A stretch of DNA of 64,000 nucleotides from Sphingomonas aracearum. GTDB lineage: Bacteria; Pseudomonadota; Alphaproteobacteria; Sphingomonadales; Sphingomonadaceae. The stretch spans positions 248,001 through 312,000 of the forward strand of contig NZ_QQNB01000003.1 of the NCBI RefSeq assembly GCF_003345355.1, read 5' to 3'. Below are positions 46,462-55,149 of this stretch, piece by piece. Under the pieces are notes generated by a model, which saw nothing but the letters and a program-made list of their open reading frames with translations, had not been told where the DNA came from and did not search any database. The first letter of the stretch is position 1. The number at the start of each line of letters is the position of its first letter. The translations under genes were made by a program, and so were the position numbers.

Positions 46462-47865
46462 TCAGTCCATCGCCGCCGCGGCGGCGCGCAGGTCCTCCAC
46501 GAAGCGGGCATATTCCTCGCGCTTCGCCGCTTCGTCGGGCAGGCGGAGAAGGAAGCTCGGGTGGACGGTGATCCAGCCCATGCCGCCGTCCCCCGGCAGC
46601 TCGAATGCGCGGCCGCGCTCGCGCGAGATGGTGACGGTGCGGCCGAGCAGCGCGCGTGCGGCGGTGGCGCCCAGCGCCACCGTCATCTTCGGCCGGATCA
46701 GCATCTGCTCCTGCTCGATCCACCAGCGGCACGCCTCGATCTCGCCCGCGCCCGGCTTCGAGTGGATGCGGCGCTTCCCCCGCTGCTCGAACTTGAAGTG
46801 CTTGACCGCATTGGTGACGTAGACGGTGCTGCGGTCGACGCCCGCCTCGCCCAGCGCGCGGTCGAACACCTGCCCGGCGGGGCCGACGAACGGCTTGCCG
46901 GCGAGGTCCTCCTGGTCGCCCGGCTGCTCGCCGACGAACATCAGCCGCGCGTCGACCGGGCCCTCGCCGAACACCGTCTGCGTCGCGTCCTTGTAGAGCG
47001 GACAGCGCGTGCAGCCCGCCGCCTCATCGCGCAGCGCGGCCCAGGCGGTCTCGATATTGCCGCCGATCCCGCTGCCGAGATTGGTCCGTGCCTGCTCGAT
47101 CATGCCGCTCTCCCGCGCTTGTGCCCCCGCGATCAGCGCCGGCACCAGCGCGGTTTCGGGCATGTTCTTCCAGTATTTGCGCGGCATCTCCTTCACCATC
47201 GCGCCGACCTTCAGCCGGGCGGGGTTGAAGATGCTGGCATAATAGGTCTTCCACACCTCCTCGACCGGATCGCCCTCCGGCGCCTCCGCGCGGGTCGCGC
47301 CCGGCCCTTCCTCCAACCGCTCGCCGGTCCAGTGGATCGTCACCTCGGGCGTCAGGATGGACCAGCGCATCCCGGCGAAGCGGTTGACGAAAAAGGTGGC
47401 GTTGGCGCGCACGATATGGTGCTCGGGCTCGAACCAGGCGACATAGCGTTCCGCGCCGTCCGGATCGACCAGCTGGCGAAAGCGGACAAACGCGCGCATC
47501 TTGTGGATGTCCCGCCGCACCGCCTTGGCCAGCCCCTCCAGCCGGCGGACGAGCGGATCGGCGCCGTCTTCCATCAGCCTGGGCGCCGTGCGCAGGCGGG
47601 AAAGCGCGGTGTAGAGCAGCGCCCAGCGTTCCGGCGCGGAATGCAGCGCCACGTTGCGCGCGGTGTCCAGGAACAGGCGCGAGACGGAAAAGGCGGTTGC
47701 TCCGGCCTCCGGCACCGGCGTCGGCGCGCCGCCGAACAGGTCGGTGGCGGCCTCGCCGACCTGCCACACCACGTCGTCGGGCGGCACGGAGGCGGCGGCA
47801 AGCGCGCGCGCGGCATCGCGCCAGCCGTCGAAATCGTCCGCGCTCGCCAGCGTCACCACGCGCAT
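46462..47865 (-). CDS. udgX: UdgX-type uracil-DNA glycosylase fused to DUF4130-like domain
   Basis: The 467-residue protein joins two parts. Residues 1 to about 240 match the conserved protein usually encoded next to radical-SAM/UDG genes (DUF4130-like, with HKMRAFVRFRQL, YVAWFEPEHHIV, PEVTIHW and YYASIFNPARLK). Residues 275-467 are a UdgX: CTRC (Cys285, Cys288), GEQPGDQEDLAGKPFVGPAG (312-331), the diagnostic KRRIH (364-368) and HPSFLLR. UdgX forms a covalent bond with uracil-DNA through the KRRIH His. Only three Cys are seen for its FeS cluster (285, 288, 379). Its usual radical-SAM partner lies further on, past one unrelated gene. It is the first gene read leftward; the MarR-GNAT gene follows it on the same strand after the palindrome. 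Confidence 0.9.
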   Translation of the reverse strand: MRVVTLASADDFDGWRDAARALAAASVPPDDVVWQVGEAATDLFGGAPTPVPEAGATAFSVSRLFLDTARNVALHSAPERWALLYTALSRLRTAPRLMEDGADPLVRRLEGLAKAVRRDIHKMRAFVRFRQLVDPDGAERYVAWFEPEHHIVRANATFFVNRFAGMRWSILTPEVTIHWTGERLEEGPGATRAEAPEGDPVEEVWKTYYASIFNPARLKVGAMVKEMPRKYWKNMPETALVPALIAGAQARESGMIEQARTNLGSGIGGNIETAWAALRDEAAGCTRCPLYKDATQTVFGEGPVDARLMFVGEQPGDQEDLAGKPFVGPAGQVFDRALGEAGVDRSTVYVTNAVKHFKFEQRGKRRIHSKPGAGEIEACRWWIEQEQMLIRPKMTVALGATAARALLGRTVTISRERGRAFELPGDGGMGWITVHPSFLLRLPDEAAKREEYARFVEDLRAAAAAMD

Positions 47866-47915
47866 CAGGGCTGCCTTAAGTCGATGGTCATGTCTCCCGG
47901 ATAGCGAAACGGCCG

Positions 47916-49352
47916 ATGGCCGCCGAACGCTCCCTCCGCATCGCCCTGATCGTGCTGCTGGAGGCGCTGGCCGGGTACGGCGTGCTCAGCATGCCCGGCC
48001 TTGCCGCGGCCTGGGGGCCGAGCATCGGCGGGCTGGTGGTGCTTGCCCTGTGGGCAGGCGTCGCCGGCTGGGTGCTGGCGGGATCGATCCACACGGCGCC
48101 GCGCTGGCAATGGGGCGTGTTCTGGCTGGTGGCGCTCGGCTTCCGCGTCGCCGCCGCCTTGCTCACCGACGGCCGCGTCTCGCCCGGCGATCCGCACTGG
48201 TATCTCGTGCTCGCCGAGAACCTGCTGCACGGGCGGGGACTGACCCTGTTCGAGCCGTTTATGGGCGTGGAAGCGCATGCCCTGTTCCCGCCGGCCTATG
48301 CGCTGCTGCTGGCGGGATGGGGCGGGCTGGTCGGCTTCACCACCGGCACGCTGCTCCTGCTGTCCACGCTGACCGACCTCGCGGCGGCGGCGGTGATCGT
48401 GCAGCTCGGCCGATCTTTGGCGACGCCGCGTGCCGGGATCGCCGCGGCCTCGCTGTACCTGATCTGGCCCTCCGTCGTATTCGATGCGCCGCTGGCGCAG
48501 AAGGAGAGCTTCGCCACCCTGCTGGCGCTGCTGCTCGCCTGGGGGTGGGTGCGCGCGGACCGGGAGCGCGCCTTCTGGCGGAGCTGGCTGGCGATCGGCG
48601 TGCCCGCCGGCCTCCTGGCGCTGACCCAGCCGGGCCAGGCGCCGCTGGCGGGCCTGTTCGCCATCGCCCTGCTGCCGCGCCTGGGCCTCAGGCGGATGCT
48701 GGCGGTGGGGGTGCCCGCGGCGGGGGTGGCGGCGGCGGTGATGGTGCCGTGGTGGGTGCGCAACTGGCGGGTGTTCGGCCAGTTCGTGCCGCTGACCAGC
48801 GCCGGCGGCTATTCGCTGTGGATCGGCAACAACCCCGATGCAACCGGCAGCTGGGAGCCGCCGCCCGCGGCCCTGCGCGGCCTGCCGGAGATCGCCTTCG
48901 GCAAGGCGGCCGCCGCCATCGCCAAGCAGTGGATCGTCACCCACCCGCTCGATTTCGTGCACCTCACGATCGCCAAGTTCCTGCGCGCCTGCGCGGTGTC
49001 CGACTTTCTGGTCGACCGGCTCGCCGCAATGCGCCCGCCCATCGCGCGAAGCGTGGGCGCGCTGCTGTTTCCGCTCAGTTATGGCGCGCACCTGCTGCTG
49101 CTCGGCGGGGGCGCCGCGGCGCTGGGGCTCAGGCGCACCGCGGGCCTGCCGACCACGCTGCTGCTGCTTGCCGCCTGCATCGCGCAGCTTGCGCTGTTCG
49201 GCGTCTGGTTCGAGTTCAGCGAGCGGCATCGCGCGTTCCTCACGCCGTTCCTGCTGCTCGCCGTGGCACAAGCCGTGGCCGGCCTGCGCGCGGGCGTCAG
49301 CCGAATAATTCCATCTGCTGCGCCTTTGGCCGCGGCGCGACCAGCGGCTTGA
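47916..49352 (+). CDS. GT39-like membrane protein
   Basis: The 478-residue protein has about ten to twelve hydrophobic helices. The first external loop contains SPGDPHWYLVLAENLLHGRG and the next FPPAYALLLAGW, the pattern of ArnT/PMT-like GT39 proteins (acidic pair in the first loop, then a Pro-rich helix start). Later it has VMVPWWVRNWRVFGQFVPL and LWIGNNPDATGSWEPP, common in this uncharacterised group. The glycosyl acceptor is unknown. It is on the plus strand between the two minus-strand repair genes; its last 56 bases overlap the end of the radical-SAM gene. The start ATG at 47916 has a weak ribosome site. Confidence 0.7.
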   Translation: MAAERSLRIALIVLLEALAGYGVLSMPGLAAAWGPSIGGLVVLALWAGVAGWVLAGSIHTAPRWQWGVFWLVALGFRVAAALLTDGRVSPGDPHWYLVLAENLLHGRGLTLFEPFMGVEAHALFPPAYALLLAGWGGLVGFTTGTLLLLSTLTDLAAAAVIVQLGRSLATPRAGIAAASLYLIWPSVVFDAPLAQKESFATLLALLLAWGWVRADRERAFWRSWLAIGVPAGLLALTQPGQAPLAGLFAIALLPRLGLRRMLAVGVPAAGVAAAVMVPWWVRNWRVFGQFVPLTSAGGYSLWIGNNPDATGSWEPPPAALRGLPEIAFGKAAAAIAKQWIVTHPLDFVHLTIAKFLRACAVSDFLVDRLAAMRPPIARSVGALLFPLSYGAHLLLLGGGAAALGLRRTAGLPTTLLLLAACIAQLALFGVWFEFSERHRAFLTPFLLLAVAQAVAGLRAGVSRIIPSAAPLAAARPAA

Positions 49353-50547
49353 GCTCGGCGCGGTCGGTCAGTGCGACCGGCCGCCAGTCCTCGGCGATCA
49401 CGAACGGCCGCACCTTGGCGATCGACACGGTGAGCCGCGCGACATCGTCCAGCCGAAGCCGCCGCCAGCGCCGCGCGGCGACGATCCTGTCCACCGCCTT
49501 CACGCCCAGGCCCGGCACCCGCAGCAGCCGCTCGCGCGGTGCACGGTTCACGTCCACCGGGAAATGCTCGCGAAACCGCAGCGCCCAGGCGAGCTTCGGA
49601 TCGATGTCCAGCGGCAGCATGCCCGTGGCCGGATCGGCGGCGGCGACCACCTCGGCCGGCTGATAATCGTAGAACCGCATCAGCCAGTCGGACTGGTACA
49701 GCCGATGCTCGCGCATCAGCGGCGGGCGTTGCAGCGGCAGCACCGCGCTGGCATCCGGGATCGGGCTGAAGGCGGAATAATAGACGCGGCGCAGGCCGAA
49801 CCGGTCGTAGAGCGTGGAGGCCTTGCGCACGATGTCGCCATCGGTGGCCGCATCCGCGCCGACGATCATCTGCGTGGACTGCCCCGCCGGCGCGAAGCGG
49901 GGCGCGGATTTGAAGCGCTTCGTGGCGTCGCCCGTCTCGACGATCGCCGACTTCATGTCGCCCATAGCGCCCTCGATCCGCGCTTCGGACTTCTCCGGCG
50001 CCAGCCGCTTCAGCCCGCCCGAGGTGGGCAGCTCGACATTGATCGACACGCGATCGGCGTACAGCCCGGCCTTGTGCACCAGTTCGGGATCGGCATCCGG
50101 GATGGTCTTGAGGTGGATGTAGCCGCGGAAATCATGATCCTCGCGCAAGGAGCGCGCCACCTCGACCAGCTGCTCCATCGTGTAGTTGGAGGAGCCGATG
50201 ATACCGGAGGAAAGGAACAGCCCCTCGATATAGTTGCGCTTGTAGAAAGACAGGGTCAGCCGCACGACCTCGTCCGCCGTGAACCGCGCGCGGCGCACGT
50301 TGGAGCTCTTGCGGTTGATGCAGTAATGGCAGTCGAAGATGCAGCTGTTCGTCAGCAGGATCTTCAGCAGCGAGATGCAGCGGCCATCGGGCGCATAAGC
50401 GTGGCAGATGCCCATGCCTTCGGTGGAGCCGATGCCCTTGCCGTCGCGCGAGTTGCGCTTGGCCGTCCCCGAGGACGCGCAGGACGCATCGTATTTCGCG
50501 GCGTCCGCAAGGATCGCCAGCTTTTCGCGGGTGTCGAGCTGCGCCAT
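49297..50547 (-). CDS. Putative DNA modification/repair radical SAM protein (UDG-linked)
   Basis: The 416-residue protein has the radical-SAM cluster motif in NSCIFDCHYCINR (Cys69, Cys73, Cys76). A barrel follows with LFLSSGIIGSSNYTMEQLV and GYIHLKTIPDADPELV. A C-terminal helix-hairpin-helix (RERLLRVPGLGVKAVDRIV, near residue 345) suggests DNA contact. It matches the family usually found beside UdgX and DUF4130 genes, with proposed but unproven roles in DNA repair. Here the fused UdgX-DUF4130 gene lies 1.4 kb away, separated by one plus-strand gene. A LexA box sits three bases before the ATG at 50547. The reaction it catalyses is unknown. Confidence 0.9.
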   Translation of the reverse strand: MAQLDTREKLAILADAAKYDASCASSGTAKRNSRDGKGIGSTEGMGICHAYAPDGRCISLLKILLTNSCIFDCHYCINRKSSNVRRARFTADEVVRLTLSFYKRNYIEGLFLSSGIIGSSNYTMEQLVEVARSLREDHDFRGYIHLKTIPDADPELVHKAGLYADRVSINVELPTSGGLKRLAPEKSEARIEGAMGDMKSAIVETGDATKRFKSAPRFAPAGQSTQMIVGADAATDGDIVRKASTLYDRFGLRRVYYSAFSPIPDASAVLPLQRPPLMREHRLYQSDWLMRFYDYQPAEVVAAADPATGMLPLDIDPKLAWALRFREHFPVDVNRAPRERLLRVPGLGVKAVDRIVAARRWRRLRLDDVARLTVSIAKVRPFVIAEDWRPVALTDRAELKPLVAPRPKAQQMELFG

Positions 50548-50549
50548 GG

Positions 50550-50564
50550 GTTCGATATATGTTC
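50550..50564 (-). promoter_or_regulatory. LexA (SOS) box before the radical-SAM gene
   Basis: The sequence GTTCGATATATGTTC is an exact match to the alphaproteobacterial LexA consensus, a direct repeat GTTC-N7-GTTC, with an AT-rich spacer. It lies three bases upstream of the ATG at 50547, a place where bound LexA would block transcription or elongation. The second half is also part of a 12-bp palindrome GTTCCCGGGAAC (50561-50572). No equal site is seen before udgX. Confidence 0.75.
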
Positions 50565-50639
50565 CCGGGAACCTCGCGGCAAGTCAGGCACTTGGCCTGT
50601 TTCCTCGCCAGGTGCGCACGCGCGGGCGCCGCCCGGCGG

Positions 50640-51776
50640 TTAGTCCCGGCCCGCGAAGAACGCGCGCATGTCGGCCAGCAGGTCGTCCGGGCGCTCCAGC
50701 GCGGCGAAATGGCCGCCGGCCTCCATGTCGGTCCAGTGGACGATGTTGTAGGTCTTCTCGGCCTGCGAGCGGGGCGGCGGCGGGAAGACGGGATCGGGAA
50801 AGGCGGCGACGCCGGTGGGCACCTGGAGGCGGGTGCCGGCGGCGAACCCGCCCGAGCCTTCCAGCGCCCGGCCGCGATACATCCATGTCGAGGTGGGAAA
50901 GGATTGCGGCGCGAGGTACAGGTGGATGTTGGCGAGCAGCACCTCCTCGTCGAACGCCGCCCACAAGTCCGGCGTGCCGTTCTCGTCGCGCGGCACGTCC
51001 GCCCAGGCACCGAACTTCTCCAGGATCCAGGCGGCGACGCCCACCGGGCTGTCGTGCATGGCGACCGACAGCGTCTGTGGGCGGGTGCCCTGCTGCTGCG
51101 CATAGGCGGCCTCCTCCTTCGCCAGCGCGGCGCGGCGAGTGGCCCAGGCGAGCTCCGCCGCGGTTTTCGGCACCGCGTCCTCGGCCTGCACGATCAGCAT
51201 GTTGAGGTGCAGCGCCGCCACCGCATCGGGATGGCCGTGCGCCATCCAGGCGCCGATCGCCGCGCCCCAGTCGCCGCCCTGCACGAGGTAGCGCCCGGCG
51301 CCGAACAGGTCGGTCATCAGCCGGTGGAACAGCTCGGCCGTGCGGCGCGGGCCGATCGGTTCGGCCGGCCGGCCGGAAAAGGCATAGCCGGGCAGCGAGG
51401 GCACCACCACGTCGTGCCCGTCCGCCACCAGCGGGGCGATCAGCCGCTCGAACTCCAGGAACGATCCGGGCCAGCCATGCAGCAGGAGGAGCGGCAGGCG
51501 CGATCCGTCGCCGCGCACGTGGACAAAGTGCAGGTGCTGGCCGAGCACGTGCGCCGTGAACTGCGGCAGGGTGTTGAGCCGCGCCTCCACCGCGCGCCAG
51601 TCGAACCGGTCGCGCCAATAGGCGACCAGCCGCCGGAGATCGGCGAGCCCCACGCCCGAGCGCCAGCCGCCGGCATCGGGCAGGCCGTCCCAGTCGAAGG
51701 CGGCGACACGCTCGCGAAGGGCATCCAGCCGCTCCTGCGGCACGGCGATGGTGAAGGGCGCGGGTGCTTGCGTCAT
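50640..51776 (-). CDS. Epoxide hydrolase family protein (EHN type)
   Basis: The 378-residue alpha/beta hydrolase has the N-terminal EHN domain (FTIAVPQERLDALRERVAAF, WRSGVGLADLRRLVAYW) then the core: LLLHGWPGSFLEF with the oxyanion loop, the nucleophile Asp in VQGGDWGAAIGAW, and the catalytic His in EAGGHFAALERPDD. This resembles bacterial microsomal-type epoxide hydrolases, which open epoxides to diols. The Tyr residues for epoxide protonation cannot be fixed by eye. The ATG at 51776 is the first start. The gene is 30 bases from the rel/spoT stop; whether they share a transcript is uncertain. Substrate unknown. Confidence 0.87.
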   Translation of the reverse strand: MTQAPAPFTIAVPQERLDALRERVAAFDWDGLPDAGGWRSGVGLADLRRLVAYWRDRFDWRAVEARLNTLPQFTAHVLGQHLHFVHVRGDGSRLPLLLLHGWPGSFLEFERLIAPLVADGHDVVVPSLPGYAFSGRPAEPIGPRRTAELFHRLMTDLFGAGRYLVQGGDWGAAIGAWMAHGHPDAVAALHLNMLIVQAEDAVPKTAAELAWATRRAALAKEEAAYAQQQGTRPQTLSVAMHDSPVGVAAWILEKFGAWADVPRDENGTPDLWAAFDEEVLLANIHLYLAPQSFPTSTWMYRGRALEGSGGFAAGTRLQVPTGVAAFPDPVFPPPPRSQAEKTYNIVHWTDMEAGGHFAALERPDDLLADMRAFFAGRD

Positions 51777-51807
51777 TCGTGCTTCTCCGCCCCCGCCTGC
51801 CGCTTGC

Positions 51808-53913
51808 CTAGACCCGCACCACGTTGCTGACCGCGTCCGCCGCGCGCAAGGCGCCGATCAGGCGGGTGAGGTGGGTCAGGTCGTGCACCTCCAGGTCGAA
51901 GGTGTTGGTGTGGAAACCGGTATCGCGATTGTCGAGCCGCATGTTGACGATGTTGCCGTTCTGCTGCCCGATGATGGTGGCGACGATGCCCAGCGAGCCG
52001 GGCTCGTTCTTCACCTCCACCTGCAACCGCGCAACGGCGCCCTCCGCCTTGTCGCCCCAGGCGAGATCGACCCAGTCCGCATCGCCGGCATCGGCGAGCA
52101 CCGGGCAATCGATCACATGCACCTCGATCCCGGCATCGGGCCGGCGCAGCCCGACGATGCGGTCGCCCGGGACCGGATGGCAGCAGGCGGCAAGGTCGAA
52201 GGCGATGCCCGGGGTCAGCCCCTTGATCGAGATGGCATGCGATTGCGGCGGCACCTCGCGCGCGGAATCGGTGCCGGCCGACCCCGGCATCAGCGCCTCC
52301 ATCACCTCCGCATCGGTCAGGCGGCGGCGGGCGATCGCTTCCAGCAGGCTCGCTTCGTCGGGCAGCTTCAGGCGGCGCAGCGCCATGTCCAGCGCATCGA
52401 CGGCGATCTGCGCCGGGAGGCGCGCGACGATGTCGTCATAGAGCTTGCGGCCGAGCTTCAGCCCTTCCTCGCGCTCCTGCGCGCGCAGGAAGCGGCGGAT
52501 CGCGGCGCGCGCCTTGCCGGTATAGGCGAAGTTCAGCCAGTTGGGCTGCGGCGTCTGCGCCTTGGAACGCAGGATCTGCACCTGATCGCCGTTTTCCAGC
52601 ATGGTCTTCAACGGCACCACCCGGCCGTTCACCTTGGCGCCCACCGTCTGGTCGCCCAGATCGGTGTGCACGGCATAGGCGAAGTCGATCGGCGTCGCGC
52701 CCTTGGGCAGCTGGTGCAGCTCGCCCTTGGGGGTGAAGGCGAAGATGCGATCCTGGTACATCGCCATTTTGGTATGTTCGAGCAGCTCTTCCGGGCTCTC
52801 GGCGGTGTCCAGGATTTCCACCAGGTCGCGGATCCAGCTGACCTGCGTGTCCGGCCGCACGCGCTTGTTGGCCAGCGGATCCTGCTTGTAGGCCCAGTGC
52901 GCGGCGAGGCCCAGCTCGGCCTCCTCGTGCATCTCGGCGGTGCGGATCTGGATCTCCACGCGGGTATTGTCGGCGTGGATGATCGAGGTGTGCAGCGAAC
53001 GATAGCCGTTGCGCTTGGGCGTGGAGATGTAGTCCTTGAACCGCCCCGGCACCATCGGCCAGCGGCGATGGATGATGCCCAGCGCGGCGTAGCAATCCTC
53101 CACCGTGGGCACGATCGCCCGGAACGCCATAATGTCGGAAAGCTGCTCGAAGCTGATATGGCGCTCCTGCATCTTCTTCCAGATGCTGTACGGGTGCTTC
53201 TCCCGACCGGAGATTTCCGCGTCGATGCCGGCGCGGGCGAGCAGCAGCTTCAGGCCGGAGCCGATCTTGGCGATGCGGTCGCCGCCGCCTTCCTTGAGCT
53301 GTTCCAGCCGCTTGGTGATCGACTGATACGCTTCCGGCTCGAGCTGCTGGAAGGCGAGCGTCTGCATCTCCTTCATGAACTCGTACATGCCGATCCGCTC
53401 GGCGAGCGGGGCGTAGATGTCCATCGTCTCCTTGGCGATGCGGCGGCGCTTCTCCGGCTTGGCGATGAAGTGCAGCGTGCGCATGTTGTGGAGGCGATCG
53501 GCGAGCTTCACCAGCAGCACGCGGATATCGTCGGACATGGCAAGCAGGAACTTGCGCAGGTTCTCCGCCGCGCGCTCGTTCTCGCTCTGCGCCTCGATCT
53601 TGGAAAGCTTGGTCACGCCGTCCACCAGCCGGGCGACGTTGGGGCCGAACATTCGCTCGATCTCTTCGGAGGTCGCGACCGTGTCCTCGACGGTATCGTG
53701 CAGGATCGCGGTGGCGATCGTCTCGTCGTCGAGATGCAGGTCGGTCAGGATGCCGGCCACCTCGATCGGGTGGCTGAAATACGGATCTCCGGACGCCCGC
53801 TTCTGCGTGCCGTGCGCGTTGACGGAGAACACATAGGCGCGGTTCAGCAGCGCCTCGTCGGCCTCCGCATCATAGGCCAGCACCCGATCGACCAGTTCAT
53901 ATTGCCGCAGCAC
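51808..53913 (-). CDS. rel: Bifunctional (p)ppGpp synthetase/hydrolase
   Basis: The protein of about 701 residues has the full Rel/SpoT layout: HD hydrolase (FSHPIEVAGIL, ILHDTVEDTVAT, VKLADRLHNMRTL), synthetase (SGREKHPYSIWKKM, then GRFKDYISTPKRNGYRSLHT), TGS (IFAFTPKGELHQLPKGATPI) and a C-terminal ACT-type domain (LQVEVKNEPGSLGIVATIIG). The RFKD in the synthetase is the RxKD form seen in bifunctional enzymes rather than the ExDD of RelA. Alphaproteobacteria normally have one such gene. The GTG at 53913 gives the conserved LRQYELVDRVL start; a longer ORF from 53997 is not needed. Controls the stringent response. Confidence 0.94.
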   Translation of the reverse strand: MLRQYELVDRVLAYDAEADEALLNRAYVFSVNAHGTQKRASGDPYFSHPIEVAGILTDLHLDDETIATAILHDTVEDTVATSEEIERMFGPNVARLVDGVTKLSKIEAQSENERAAENLRKFLLAMSDDIRVLLVKLADRLHNMRTLHFIAKPEKRRRIAKETMDIYAPLAERIGMYEFMKEMQTLAFQQLEPEAYQSITKRLEQLKEGGGDRIAKIGSGLKLLLARAGIDAEISGREKHPYSIWKKMQERHISFEQLSDIMAFRAIVPTVEDCYAALGIIHRRWPMVPGRFKDYISTPKRNGYRSLHTSIIHADNTRVEIQIRTAEMHEEAELGLAAHWAYKQDPLANKRVRPDTQVSWIRDLVEILDTAESPEELLEHTKMAMYQDRIFAFTPKGELHQLPKGATPIDFAYAVHTDLGDQTVGAKVNGRVVPLKTMLENGDQVQILRSKAQTPQPNWLNFAYTGKARAAIRRFLRAQEREEGLKLGRKLYDDIVARLPAQIAVDALDMALRRLKLPDEASLLEAIARRRLTDAEVMEALMPGSAGTDSAREVPPQSHAISIKGLTPGIAFDLAACCHPVPGDRIVGLRRPDAGIEVHVIDCPVLADAGDADWVDLAWGDKAEGAVARLQVEVKNEPGSLGIVATIIGQQNGNIVNMRLDNRDTGFHTNTFDLEVHDLTHLTRLIGALRAADAVSNVVRV

Positions 53914-54000
53914 GAGCCGAGTGTGGGGTGGGCACCCGGTGCTTGGCAACACCTTGATGCGCGGAAGACATGTTTTTCCGGCGTTTTCACCCGCCAACTC

Positions 54001-54097
54001 CCGTCATCCCCGCGAACGCGGGGACCCAGACGCCGTGGCCGTTGTGAGTCTCGGCACGGCCAGCGGTTCTGGATTCCCGCCTGCGCGGGAATGACGG
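54001..54097. repeat. REP-like inverted doublet between rel and thioesterase gene
   Basis: The arms CGTCATCCCCGCGAACGCGG (from 54002) and CTGGATTCCCGCCTGCGCGG (from 54069) are inverted copies, each with its own hairpin, around a 39-base spacer. This is the clearest member of the family at 3264 and 37377. It lies between the rel start and the stop of the thioesterase gene; no gene is seen in it. Confidence 0.65.
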
Positions 54098-54103
54098 CGT
54101 CGG

Positions 54104-54517
54104 TCAGAGCCGTTCCAGGAACGCGCGCATCGCCTCCGGCAGGGGCGCGGGGCGGTGCGTGGCGAGATCGACATGGACGGAGACCATGTCGATCGTCGCA
54201 TGCAGCTCGCCGGTGACGGCGTGGCGCAGCTCGAAGCGCTTGGTGAGGCTGGTGGTGCCGATCTTCGCCAGGCGCACGAACGCCTCCACCTCGTCGCCCC
54301 AGACGAACGGCTTGAGGTAATCGAGCTCGGCGCGGCGGACGTGGAACTCGGCGCCGGCCCAGGCGGCACCCAGCGCCTCGGCGATGCCGGACCACGCCCA
54401 GAACTCGCTCACCGCGACATCGGCATATTCGAGATAGCGCGAGTTGAAGACCACGCGCTGGCCGTCGATCTCGGCATAGCGGACCTTGAAGCGGGTGGAA
54501 AAGCCGGGCGCGCTCAT
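54104..54517 (-). CDS. Acyl-CoA thioesterase, 4HBT/YbgC type
   Basis: The 137-residue hotdog-fold protein has the family pattern VRYAEIDGQRVVFNSRYLEYAD near residue 12; the Asp in AEIDGQ is the usual catalytic residue of the 4-hydroxybenzoyl-CoA thioesterase class, and the following FNSRYL is typical. The rest (ELDYLKPFVWGDEVEAFV and FELRHAVTGELHATIDMVSV) fits the fold. It hydrolyses acyl-CoA thioesters; substrate unknown. Its ATG at 54517 overlaps the HAD gene stop (ATGA), making a three-gene coupled operon with the DUF3572 gene. Confidence 0.87.
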   Translation of the reverse strand: MSAPGFSTRFKVRYAEIDGQRVVFNSRYLEYADVAVSEFWAWSGIAEALGAAWAGAEFHVRRAELDYLKPFVWGDEVEAFVRLAKIGTTSLTKRFELRHAVTGELHATIDMVSVHVDLATHRPAPLPEAMRAFLERL

Positions 54518-55149
54518 GCCGCCGGTTCTGCCGCGTTCCGGCCCTCCGCAAAGCGCTCGGCGATCCACACCGCCGCCTCGCGCCAGTCGTCGATGCGCGC
54601 ATGCGCGTCCGGCGACTTCTCGACATGCGGCGCCAGTTCGGGCTCCGAGATCATCTGCAACCGGAACACCTCCGGCGCATGTTCGGCAACCGAGGCATGC
54701 TGATAGGCGAGGTCGTCCACGAACACGGTCACGGGATTGCCATGCTCCTCGCGGATGCGCGCCACCGGCCGGCCCTTGCCGCCCTGGTTGGTTTCCACCC
54801 GGTGCTCGATGCCGAAAGCGGCGAGCTGCTCCATGCGGGGGCCGCGGCATTGATCGACCAGGTTGGTGAGCACGACGATGTCGGCCTGCTCGGCGAGGCT
54901 CGCCAGCGCCTCGGCGGCATGCGGCACCAGGGTCTGGCGATGCATCTGTTCGGGAAAGAAGCCCTGGATGAAGCCCCACGTCTCCTCCGGCGTCGGCGAC
55001 GCGCCGGTGGCGCGATGCGACAGCGCCTTGCCGAAATCATGCGTGTCGAGGCGGAAGTGCACGTCATGCGCTTCGTCCAGCCAGGTGCGGAAATGACGCA
55101 CCATGTGGAGCAGCACCTCGTCGCAATCGGTGATGAGCAACGGCTTCAC
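54514..55149 (-). CDS. HAD family hydrolase
   Basis: The 211-residue protein has HAD motif I in LLITDCDEVLLH (DxD, residues 8-10), motif II Thr in VVLTNLVDQ, a Lys in GGKGRPVARI, and motif IV as VFVDDLAYQH (paired Asp). The cap region is short. HADs are phosphatases or related; the substrate cannot be read. Both ends overlap neighbours in ATGA, with the DUF3572 gene upstream and the thioesterase downstream, so all three are probably made together. The ATG at 55149 gives the usual short lead before motif I. Confidence 0.85.
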   Translation of the reverse strand: MKPLLITDCDEVLLHMVRHFRTWLDEAHDVHFRLDTHDFGKALSHRATGASPTPEETWGFIQGFFPEQMHRQTLVPHAAEALASLAEQADIVVLTNLVDQCRGPRMEQLAAFGIEHRVETNQGGKGRPVARIREEHGNPVTVFVDDLAYQHASVAEHAPEVFRLQMISEPELAPHVEKSPDAHARIDDWREAAVWIAERFAEGRNAAEPAA

